Part shown: positions 1-6,399 of the stretch, piece by piece
Numbering within the stretch: the first letter of the stretch is position 1
Layout: every line of letters begins with the position of its first letter
DNA from: a bacterium
Lineage (GTDB): Bacteria; SZUA-79; Acidulodesulfobacterales; Acidulodesulfobacteraceae
Reading direction: 5' to 3'
Length of the DNA: 13,060 nucleotides
NCBI GenBank assembly: GCA_021821565.1
Contig: JAKACI010000018.1
Location: 1 to 13,060, forward strand
Position numbers and translations under genes: made by a program
Notes under the pieces: model-generated
What the model was told of the DNA's origin: nothing
The model's database searches: none
Seen by the model: the letters and a program-made list of their open reading frames with translations, nothing else

Positions 1-332
1 AATTTATTAATAATATTAAATATATATATTGCTATTTAAACAAAACTTTAATATTTAAATAATAAATTTGAAATAAAACTGACATAATATTGTAATATTT
101 AAATGATATAAATTTATATTATGAAAATAAAAAATAAAAAATAAAAGTAGGATTAAATTTATTTAAATATAAAATAATTAGATTTATGCATAGTCAAATA
201 ATTTTACGGGTGTGTTGAAACTGCTAATAGTTAAAAAAATATTTTTAATATTTTTTTTAATATTTCAAACAATTATACAGATACAAATAAAAGCATACCT
301 TAATTTTTAATTATAAAAAAACCTTTTAAATA

Positions 333-354
333 CAATTAATTATAAATTAAATAA
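333..354 (+). promoter_or_regulatory. Putative promoter-like AT element upstream of virB2
   Basis: A 22-nt sequence built around TATAAATTAAATAA ends 34 nt before the pilin start codon. It matches 9623-9644, upstream of the AAA+ ATPase, at 21 of 22 positions. A slightly shorter version lies at 10711-10730 upstream of virD4. TATAAA could serve as a -10 box, but no good -35 sits 17 nt upstream. In DNA this AT-rich, chance similarity is high. Confidence 0.3.
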
Positions 355-373
355 ATATAAGAGAAATTTAAAC

Positions 374-380
374 GGGAGGG
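374..380 (+). promoter_or_regulatory. Strong Shine-Dalgarno site fixing the virB2 start
   Basis: GGGAGGG lies 8 nt before ATG 389. It is the only G-run in the whole 388-bp leader. It fixes the start at 389 and so supports the long N-terminal extension of the pilin precursor as genuinely translated. Confidence 0.8.
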
Positions 381-388
381 TAAAAAAA

Positions 389-1060
389 ATGAAGATAAAT
401 GATTTTTACAACAGTGTTGCAATTCGATTAGAATCAGGAATTATTTCAGGGTTATTTGAAGAACAATTATTTAACAAGTTAAACCGCTATATTTATTTTA
501 TATTTTTTTTAAAAGAGTCTATTATTAATATTATTAGAAAAAAAAATAGAAATAATATTAATAATTATGAGAATATTAATATTAAGATTCATATTAATAA
601 CAATAGCAATAACAATATGTTTTATCAAATATTTCAAATTAAACAAAAAAATATTTTTTTTAATTATTGTTATAAATTTAAAAAAATATATTTGCCGATA
701 TTATTATTTTCAGTTTCAATTTTTTCAATCGCTTCTCCCGCTTATTCTTATATAAATTTAAATCAAGGTTCTCTGGGTATAGGCGCTTCGGGAATATTAA
801 ACGAGGCTACAACATGGATTTGCTACAGGTTAGCCCCTGCCACATTAACGTTAGGTCTAATTAAAGGGTTTTACGATATAAAACAGCATAAACCTGATGC
901 AGCAAGAAAAGCTTTTATAACTGCAGCTGCAGGAACAGGAGTTATGCTTGCTCCTACAATTACAGGCGCAGTTCTCGGTATTGTTCAAAATGCCGGAGGC
1001 GCAGCTAACGGCGTTACTATAGGTTCAGGAAACGGTTCAACAACGGTAGGACAGCCTTAA
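389..1060 (+). CDS. virB2: VirB2/TrbC-like T4SS pilin precursor with extended leader
   Basis: Probable major pilin subunit, inserted in the inner membrane and assembled into the T4SS pilus. The precursor is 223 aa. Residues 1-99 are an unusual basic, Asn/Ile/Lys-rich extension. Residues 100-120 form a hydrophobic signal peptide ending Ala-Tyr-Ser, with a likely cut after Ser120. The mature part (about 103 aa) has two hydrophobic segments, about 139-162 and 175-200, joined by a short polar loop (DIKQHKPDAARK). It ends in a Gly/Ser/Asn-rich tail. Mature size and hairpin topology fit VirB2/TrbC pilins, and its place before virB3 and virB4 agrees. The start is set by the GGGAGGG at 374-380. The leader-coding part contains long A and T runs. 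Family membership is inferred from topology and position, since VirB2 sequences diverge strongly. Confidence 0.75.
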   Translation: MKINDFYNSVAIRLESGIISGLFEEQLFNKLNRYIYFIFFLKESIINIIRKKNRNNINNYENINIKIHINNNSNNNMFYQIFQIKQKNIFFNYCYKFKKIYLPILLFSVSIFSIASPAYSYINLNQGSLGIGASGILNEATTWICYRLAPATLTLGLIKGFYDIKQHKPDAARKAFITAAAGTGVMLAPTITGAVLGIVQNAGGAANGVTIGSGNGSTTVGQP

Positions 1061-1159
1061 TCTTAATCTTAATATAAAATAAATCAGGTTTAAATATAAA
1101 TATATTATTTTCGCTCTTTATATAATCTTTTAATTACTATGATTTAAATTGTAAATTTT

Positions 1160-1303
1160 AAATATAAAAAAATATATATGTTAAGTATTCTAAAAACTAT
1201 ATAAATTTTATTAAAACAGTAGAATATATGGCATTAGAATATATATAAAATTGGTTTAAATTATATAAATATAAAAAAATATATATATTTAGTATTCTAA
1301 AAA
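1160..1303. repeat. 37-bp imperfect direct repeat pair in the virB2-virB3 spacer
   Basis: Copies at 1160-1196 and 1267-1303 agree at 35 of 37 positions; each contains AGTATTCTAAAAA. Between them TAGAATATAT occurs at 1220-1229 and again at 1235-1244. Its first seven bases are complementary to TATTCTA in the flanking copies, so alternative 7-bp stems could form. The spacer 1061-1351 has no gene. The function is unknown; attenuation, a protein-binding site or simple duplication are all possible. Confidence 0.6.
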
Positions 1304-1351
1304 ATTAAATTATTAATATAAAAATTATAATTAAATAAATAATTAAATAAA

Positions 1352-1684
1352 ATGGGATTCACTAATTTTAAAATACACAGAGGAATTCATGAAAAAGTTA
1401 CAAAATTAGGTTTAGAGCTTTACGATTGGGGACTATATATTTTTCTTACGATGTTCATAATATTATTATTCAAAAAAGAAGTTTTGATAGCTATTTTATT
1501 AGATCTGTTAATTTTTATTTTTTTAAAAAAATACAAAAAGGGGAAACCTGATTTTTATACAACCACGCTGATTAATTACTTTTTTATAACAAAAAAATTA
1601 TTTGTTTTGGAGCCGCATCGCGATATTGTAGAGTTAAAAAATAATATTGAAAGTTATTATATATCAAATAAATATTATGAATAA
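1352..1684 (+). CDS. virB3: VirB3/TraL-like inner-membrane T4SS subunit
   Basis: Small (110 aa) membrane protein of the T4SS inner-membrane complex, expected to work directly with the VirB4 ATPase. The N-terminus is cytoplasmic and basic, with an IHRGIHEKVTKLG segment. It is followed by two closely spaced hydrophobic helices, about 24-40 and 44-60, then a KKGKPDFYTT motif and a polar tail of about 45 aa. VirB3, TrbD and TraL proteins share this size, the helical hairpin, and a basic G-x-P-like motif after the second helix. The position immediately before virB4 and after the pilin gene is the canonical one. There is no Shine-Dalgarno sequence before ATG 1352, only A/T, as for most genes here. 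The call depends mainly on topology and synteny. Confidence 0.72.
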   Translation: MGFTNFKIHRGIHEKVTKLGLELYDWGLYIFLTMFIILLFKKEVLIAILLDLLIFIFLKKYKKGKPDFYTTTLINYFFITKKLFVLEPHRDIVELKNNIESYYISNKYYE

Positions 1685-1699
1685 AATAAAATTAATTAA

Positions 1700-1727
1700 T
1701 AAATAAATAAATAAATAAATAAATAAA
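1700..1727. repeat. (TAAA)7 tetranucleotide microsatellite
   Basis: Seven uninterrupted TAAA units lie just downstream of the virB3 stop. Such a tract can change length by slippage. It lies in the virB3-virB4 spacer, more than 200 bp before the virB4 start, so any effect on expression would be indirect. Confidence 0.85.
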
Positions 1728-1766
1728 ACGCAAGTTATAACAATTATAATTCATCAAATGACGTAT

Positions 1767-1928
1767 CTACAATGATTTAGATTTAAATGATACTAAACAA
1801 ACGTATAATTGAATATAATAATTAAAATTAACTAAAATTAACTAAATGCCATGATTGCTACAATTTGAGTTTAAATAATACGAAACTTACAATGAAATAT
1901 AACAATTAAAATTAACTAAAATTAACTA
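1767..1928. repeat. Imperfect tandem duplication immediately upstream of virB4
   Basis: Two related blocks, 1767-1844 and 1858-1928, both begin CTACAAT and end in the same string, ATTAAAATTAACTAAAATTA followed by ACTA. They can be aligned along their length with a few small gaps. The second copy ends 6 nt before the virB4 ATG. Within each copy the unit AATTAACTA is itself repeated. The rest of the spacer 1685-1934 has no gene. The arrangement could be a regulatory duplication or a slippage product. Confidence 0.6.
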
Positions 1929-1934
1929 TCTGAT

Positions 1935-4508
1935 ATGTTTGCAAATACGGTTTTAAAAAAACAAAATCAATATGAGTCTTTAAATAACTATATAAACCTA
2001 TTGAGTATATTTAAAGATATTATTATAGGCATAGACGGGTCGCTGACTATAGGATTCGCAGTACGAGGATTCGATTATTTTATGGCAAACGACGAAATAA
2101 TTAACGATGCCGCTTATATAAACGATATTTTGTTAAATTTATTAAGTGAAGACATTTCGCTTCAATGGGTGTACAAAATATCCGATTCCGATAAAGATTT
2201 TATATCAAATTATACAAAAAGTTCAAATCCTCCTGAAAAATATTTATATATAAAAGAAAAAAAGATTAAATCTTTAAATGCGGATTTAATTAAAAAAATA
2301 GATATATTTCTTTTTTGCACAATGTCGGGCTTTAAACCGTGGAAAATTAATAATATAAATTTATTTTCAAAATTATCTCAATTTGCCTCTAATCTGCTAA
2401 CAATTAAACCAAAGGACGCGCTTAATAAAAATTCAAGAGAGAAAGCAAAAAAAGAGTTTGACTATATGCTGAAAAAGATTGAAAACATTGAAAATAATTT
2501 AAGCTTTTTTTCTTCAAGGTTAAACATAAAAATAAGACGAATGTTAAATCAGGAATTGGTTGATTATTTTTACAATGAACTCAATCCGGAAAGATCGCAA
2601 TATGTAAAAGCTCCATTTTATAGTAACATACTAACCGAAGCTGCGTATAGAAGTTCTTTAATATTTTCGCCTGCAGAAATAAACAGAGATTATTTTTATA
2701 TTGACGGATATTATTTTAAATTTATTAATATGCACCGCCTTCCTTCGCAGACAGATTCATTCGGCATCACAAAAATATTAAATTTAGAATCTAACGATAT
2801 TAAAAACTTTTTTCCTTTTGATATTCAAGTTGCCTTTAATATACCGGAACAGGAAAAAATAATTAATAAAATTCAATCGGAAAGAAATATTAAAGCAAGT
2901 TTAACGGATGCCGTCAACGGCGGTTATGTTGACCATAAAGGGACCAATATTACATCTCAGATGGATGAATTCTTGGCAGAAATATCTAAACTTCAAAAAA
3001 AAGCCGTAAATATGTCGTTCTGCATCAGAATAAAATCTAAAAATTTAAAAGAGCTGGATTATATGTCTTTGAAAATTTTGCAATCATTTAAAGATTTTAA
3101 TTTTATGGAAGGAATAACAGACAACATGGAACATCATAATTTATTTTTATCATTTTTTCCGGGGCAGTCCTTTTTTAATAGAAGATTTAAAACTTTGCTA
3201 TCTCCGGCGGCATCCTCATTTTTTCCGCTGCATGAGGGATTTAAAGGAACCGATAATTGCTCTATACCTTTAAAAAATAACAGATTTGAGCCGGTCAGTT
3301 TAGATCTTTACAATAATAAATTGCCTTCAAAGCACGGCGTGATTTTTGGAAAGACGAGAAGCGGAAAAGGATTCATGCTGAACGGATTTTTATCTAATTT
3401 CTTTTTATCCGGAGATAATTATCATATTATCGGGGTTGATATAGGAGGCACATACAGAAAATTTTGCAAAATATTTGACGGAGACTATTTTGAAATCGAT
3501 ATGGACGGAACATACTGTTTAAATCCTTTTCCGCCTAAAAAAAATATTATTAAACGAATAAATAAAGAAGAAATATTTGATCCGGATATTATGGTTTTTT
3601 TAATCGGCATCATATCTCTTATGGTAGAGCCAAAAAACAGCCTTTCCCCAAATGATAAAACAATTATAGCGCGAGCTATACAAGCATCATACGATTCAAT
3701 AAAAAATGAAAACGATATGCCTGTTATTTCGGATATTAACAATGTTTTATTTAATTATAATGAAGCAAGAGATGCGGAAGATAAAAGAAGAGCTATGGAA
3801 ATGGGTAAAAATCTTTTTCAATGGACGGACATAAGTTCACCGTACAGCATATTGCTTAATAGAAAAGGCGGTTTAAATATTGACAATAAAATAGTAATTT
3901 TTGATTTGCAAAAATTAAAAGGTCATGAAGATTTACAAAAAATTGTGTTTGCCATAATAAAAAATTTATCTTTTAAAAAGATGTATGACAAACATGCCAG
4001 AGTATTTTTCTTTTATGATGAGTGCTGGGAATTTATGAATGATTCTAAAATAGCTGATTTGATAATACATTTATATAAAACTTCGGCAAAATGGGGGTCT
4101 TTAGTATGGAGTATAACGCAGGAGCCTTCAGATCTTTTAAAGACGGGAAATGCGGGGAAAAGCATAATTGAAAATTCTACCGTTAAAATTTTTTGCCAGT
4201 TAGATGCAAATGTTTCACCCGATGATTTAAAAATATGCGGTTTAAGCAAAAAAGAAATTGACATAGTAAGAAATTTAAAAGTTATTAAAGGACATTATGC
4301 AGAATATTTTTTAAAGTTTGGAAAAGATGCGGCGGTTATAATGAACAAACCGGATCCTTTTGAATACTGGCTGTATTGCAAATCATCGGAAGATGAAGAA
4401 ATAGAAAACAAAATTGCAAATAAATATCCCGATAAAACCTTAAAAGAAAGACTTGAAATTTTAGCATCGGAATATCCAAACGGACCATACGGCGTAAAAA
4501 AGACATAA
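1935..4508 (+). CDS. virB4: VirB4/TraC-like T4SS assembly ATPase
   Basis: Large ATPase that energises pilus biogenesis and substrate transfer from the cytoplasmic face of the inner membrane. At 857 aa it is close to F-type TraC in length. The N-terminal half is the TraC/VirB4 domain. The region before the nucleotide site carries a stretch (NRRFKTLLSPAASSFFPLHE, then GFKGT) very like TraC. Walker A is GKTRSGKG at residues 472-479, Walker B ends in FFFYDE (D695, E696), and a TQE motif lies at 728-730 before ENS. The Walker A ends in Gly instead of Ser/Thr, a form more typical of VirD4-type coupling ATPases. The C-terminus (KTLKERLEILASEYP) is also TraC-like. ATG 1935 has no Shine-Dalgarno sequence. 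It is followed by virB5 after 239 bp. Confidence 0.93.
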   Translation: MFANTVLKKQNQYESLNNYINLLSIFKDIIIGIDGSLTIGFAVRGFDYFMANDEIINDAAYINDILLNLLSEDISLQWVYKISDSDKDFISNYTKSSNPPEKYLYIKEKKIKSLNADLIKKIDIFLFCTMSGFKPWKINNINLFSKLSQFASNLLTIKPKDALNKNSREKAKKEFDYMLKKIENIENNLSFFSSRLNIKIRRMLNQELVDYFYNELNPERSQYVKAPFYSNILTEAAYRSSLIFSPAEINRDYFYIDGYYFKFINMHRLPSQTDSFGITKILNLESNDIKNFFPFDIQVAFNIPEQEKIINKIQSERNIKASLTDAVNGGYVDHKGTNITSQMDEFLAEISKLQKKAVNMSFCIRIKSKNLKELDYMSLKILQSFKDFNFMEGITDNMEHHNLFLSFFPGQSFFNRRFKTLLSPAASSFFPLHEGFKGTDNCSIPLKNNRFEPVSLDLYNNKLPSKHGVIFGKTRSGKGFMLNGFLSNFFLSGDNYHIIGVDIGGTYRKFCKIFDGDYFEIDMDGTYCLNPFPPKKNIIKRINKEEIFDPDIMVFLIGIISLMVEPKNSLSPNDKTIIARAIQASYDSIKNENDMPVISDINNVLFNYNEARDAEDKRRAMEMGKNLFQWTDISSPYSILLNRKGGLNIDNKIVIFDLQKLKGHEDLQKIVFAIIKNLSFKKMYDKHARVFFFYDECWEFMNDSKIADLIIHLYKTSAKWGSLVWSITQEPSDLLKTGNAGKSIIENSTVKIFCQLDANVSPDDLKICGLSKKEIDIVRNLKVIKGHYAEYFLKFGKDAAVIMNKPDPFEYWLYCKSSEDEEIENKIANKYPDKTLKERLEILASEYPNGPYGVKKT

Positions 4509-4521
4509 AAAAAAGACATAA
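4496..4521. repeat. Perfect 13-bp tandem duplication spanning the virB4 stop codon
   Basis: AAAAAAGACATAA occurs at 4496-4508 and again, directly abutting, at 4509-4521. The first copy supplies the last codons and TAA of virB4. Removing one copy would leave the protein end unchanged, so it looks like a neutral slippage duplication. Confidence 0.9.
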
Positions 4522-4527
4522 ATAAGG

Positions 4528-4617
4528 ATGTATTTAAAAAAAGGCAATTCCGATGTTTGTGTTTCAAGGACAGCGCTTCAAATTACAAATGCGTATAAAA
4601 AAGATATAAAAAAATAA
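4528..4617 (+). CDS. Possible 29-aa peptide after virB4 (very weak)
   Basis: A short frame starts at ATG 4528 and encodes a basic 29-residue peptide with one Cys. This stretch, especially 4541-4592, is clearly less AT-rich than the usual spacer, which is the main reason to note it. AAGGA directly abuts the ATG, too close for a normal ribosome site. There is no lipobox, so it is not a VirB7 lipoprotein. It may be a decayed gene fragment or a structured untranslated region. I recognise no family. Confidence 0.15.
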   Translation: MYLKKGNSDVCVSRTALQITNAYKKDIKK

Positions 4618-4652
4618 ATATTTTAACACAACAAATAAGTCAAGATTCTATT

Positions 4653-4681
4653 TTGCAATAATAGGTAATTTTATTATGCAA
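4653..4681 (+). promoter_or_regulatory. Stem-loop in the virB4-virB5 spacer
   Basis: TTGC-A-ATAATA pairs with TATTATGCAA, giving a 10-bp stem with one bulged A and an 8-nt loop. It lies about 25 nt before the 13-codon leader frame and is followed by A/T without a clean T-run. It is not a convincing terminator and could be an RNA processing or regulatory hairpin. Confidence 0.3.
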
Positions 4682-4704
4682 TAAATAAATAGTAAGGATA
4701 AAAT

Positions 4705-4746
4705 ATGTTTTTATTTTTTATAAAAATTAGAAAAAGGAGATATTGA
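4705..4746 (+). CDS. Possible 13-codon leader peptide coupled to virB5
   Basis: The frame reads MFLFFIKIRKRRY and ends at TGA 4744-4746, one base before the virB5 ATG at 4748. It has its own good Shine-Dalgarno sequence, AAGGA at 4694-4698, with 6 nt spacing. Its last codons run through the virB5 ribosome site (4734-4740), including AGA-AAA-AGG-AGA. Ribosomes translating it would unfold or occlude that site and stop next to the virB5 start. This is the geometry of translational coupling or leader-peptide control. The evidence is geometry only; it may be chance. Confidence 0.3.
   Translation: MFLFFIKIRKRRY
4734..4740 (+). promoter_or_regulatory. Strong Shine-Dalgarno site fixing the virB5 start
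   Basis: AAGGAGA lies 7 nt before ATG 4748. It is the best match to the anti-Shine-Dalgarno sequence in the window together with 374-380. It supports translation of the 48-residue N-terminal extension of this exported protein. Confidence 0.85.
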
Positions 4747-4747
4747 A

Positions 4748-6022
4748 ATGTATAATAATAATTTAGATAAAGATTTTAAAAAACTTAATACAGTTAATAC
4801 AAATACCGTTAATACAATAGATAAATCAGATAATTTTTCTTGCAATCATAATAATAATCATAAAATTTATAAAAATTTTAAATTAAATTTTAAGAAAATT
4901 TTCTTAACCGCATCTATAGTTTCTTTTTCATTATATACTTATGTTCAGACGGCTTATGCTTTAGGATTGCCTTTGCCTGATATAAATCTAATTACAAGCC
5001 AGATTCAATCAGTTGCATCTGCGGCTTCAGGAGTGATGACTACCGTCGGAGATGCCGCATCGTCCGCTCAATCTGCAGGTTTGCCCGTTGCTACACCTGG
5101 AATCGGAATAGGGCAGGCTCTTCAATCATTTGAATCCTTAACGGCAGATGAATCTAAAATGCAGGAAATGGAACAAAATATAATTATAAATTATGACAAA
5201 TTAACCCATTTAACAGATTCGGTTCAAAATACAATAAACAATTTAAACAGCTTAAACAACCAAATTCAAACTGCATTTAGTGAAATACCGCAAGGACTGA
5301 CCCAAAATGATGTTTCTGTAAATACCGCACCTGCAAATTTAATAGCTGGCAATATTAATTCAGAAAATAATGCGTTCAATTCATTGCAGAATACATCTTA
5401 CGGCAGCATACAAAGTATCGTTTCGGGAGAATCTCCAAACAAAGAAGATTTATCGGGCAATGCACAAATTTTTGCAAATTCAATGATATTAAATTCAAAC
5501 GGTATTACAGCGCCTGCACCTGCTAATTCTATAAATTATAATTGTCAGCCGGATTTGACAAACAACGTCGGCGGCAGTAACGACAGTTTAACCGCTTCCG
5601 GCGGCATTGAAAACATCAACGGCAATAATGTCGGCAGCATCACCTCAAATACTCAAAATTGCATGGATTACGTGAACGGATTTGAAAGCGATGTCGCAGC
5701 GTCTAATCTTTATAATGCAGGTATTTCATCGGCAAGAGCACATAAAGCCGAATTAGAAGGAGATGAGTTTGAAAACGAAATTTCAGGAGGAAAATTAGGG
5801 AGCAGCAGTAATTATTATGCTTACCAAAGTTCAATATTAACTTTAATGGCGGAAGAAAATGCGGCAGATTTAAAAAACATGGGTTATATTGAAAGCCAGC
5901 TTAAACAGCTTGAACTGTCTAAATCTGCTGCCGAAATTAAAAAAGAACATATAGGCGCTTCACTGCTGGAACAAAATAGTCAAAACCCAAATTTAAATTT
6001 TTATAATCAAACTACATTATAA
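4748..6022 (+). CDS. virB5: VirB5/TrbJ-like exported T4SS subunit with extended leader
   Basis: Probable minor pilus or tip protein exported to the periplasm. The precursor is 424 aa. Residues 1-48 are an Asn/Lys-rich extension. Residues 49-71 are a signal peptide (KKIFLTASIV..., ending Ala-Tyr-Ala, cut after Ala71). Mature helices with coiled-coil character lie at about 128-178 and about 355-405; the second (NYYAYQSSILTLMAEENAAD) resembles TrbJ/VirB5 C-terminal helices. Between them, about 262-308 is a Gly/Asn/Ser-rich segment bounded by Cys266 and Cys305, which could form a disulfide-closed loop. The DNA for this insert (about 5560-5650) is noticeably richer in G/C than its surroundings. 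The position after virB4 and before virB6 matches virB/trb order. The start is fixed by AAGGAGA at 4734-4740. Confidence 0.75.
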   Translation: MYNNNLDKDFKKLNTVNTNTVNTIDKSDNFSCNHNNNHKIYKNFKLNFKKIFLTASIVSFSLYTYVQTAYALGLPLPDINLITSQIQSVASAASGVMTTVGDAASSAQSAGLPVATPGIGIGQALQSFESLTADESKMQEMEQNIIINYDKLTHLTDSVQNTINNLNSLNNQIQTAFSEIPQGLTQNDVSVNTAPANLIAGNINSENNAFNSLQNTSYGSIQSIVSGESPNKEDLSGNAQIFANSMILNSNGITAPAPANSINYNCQPDLTNNVGGSNDSLTASGGIENINGNNVGSITSNTQNCMDYVNGFESDVAASNLYNAGISSARAHKAELEGDEFENEISGGKLGSSSNYYAYQSSILTLMAEENAADLKNMGYIESQLKQLELSKSAAEIKKEHIGASLLEQNSQNPNLNFYNQTTL

Positions 6023-6042
6023 AATTTTTATCATAATTATAA

Positions 6043-6189
6043 CCCAACTTCACCACTATTAACGGCAAACACTTGATATTACAGTGTTTATTGGGGCACA
6101 CAAACTTTTATGGGGACTACAAAGTAGAAAATAAAATATAATAATATCAATAAGTTATAATTTTAAATAATAAAATTGGTGAAGTTAGG
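6043..6189. mobile_element. Putative 147-bp MITE-like element between virB5 and virB6
   Basis: The ends are inverted repeats: CCCAACTTCACCA at 6043-6055, and TGGTGAAGTTAGG at 6177-6189, whose complement matches it at 12 of 13 positions. Both sides are flanked by ATAA (6039-6042 and 6190-6193), consistent with a 4-bp target duplication, although this word is common here. The left half is much less AT-rich than the surroundings. It contains a perfect 7-bp hairpin (AAACACT at 6067-6073 with AGTGTTT at 6083-6089). It also has two related units starting TGGGG at 6092 and 6111. There is no coding frame, so it would be a non-autonomous element or an insertion-sequence remnant. The family is not recognised. 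Confidence 0.5.
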
Positions 6190-6192
6190 ATA

Positions 6193-6333
6193 ACAATTAA
6201 TTTTAATTATTAATAATAATAAATATGCTAAAAATTAATTTATAAATATTATAAATAAAATTTCTGCAATTATTAAAACAGTTAATTTTGATTAACGATA
6301 ATAAATATAATGAAAATCAATTAATAAACATAT
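6193..6333. repeat. Imperfect direct repeat upstream of virB6
   Basis: Two AT-rich blocks of about 57 nt, 6193-6250 and 6278-6333, share ACA-x-TTAATTTT-x-ATTAA, ATAATAAATAT and a common tail. The match is loose and low-complexity. Together with the inverted-repeat element it fills the 377-bp spacer 6023-6399, which holds no gene. Confidence 0.35.
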
Positions 6334-6399
6334 TTAAATATCGCATAAATTATAAAAATTATAAAATAAATCGAATTATATCAATAAACATTATGAATT

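Larger units (their letters stand above)
1..388. other. AT-rich non-coding leader upstream of the T4SS cluster
   Basis: No convincing gene is visible here. The stretch is almost all A/T and has stops in every frame. The only coding-like item is a 32-codon frame at 212-310 starting GTG-TTG. It would encode a short basic, hydrophobic peptide resembling an isolated signal peptide, and its ribosome site is poor. In P-type trb operons trbB (VirB11) lies directly before trbC (VirB2), so the absence of a gene here matters: no VirB11 is in that place. The region probably holds the promoter of the pilin gene. Confidence 0.6.

Noticed and set aside
212..310. 32-codon frame (GTG-TTG start) resembling an isolated signal peptide
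   Set aside because: No properly spaced ribosome site, non-ATG start and no mature domain; hydrophobic Ile/Phe/Leu runs are expected by chance in A/T DNA.
567..755. 62-codon hydrophobic frame overlapping the pilin leader
   Set aside because: It lies wholly inside virB2 in another frame, has no ribosome site and reflects AT-rich codons; the virB2 frame has a strong start and a clear signal peptide.
3485..4567. Three antisense frames (3485-3742, 4013-4264, 4295-4567) under virB4
   Set aside because: They mirror conserved motif-bearing codons of virB4, have no family resemblance and no ribosome sites.
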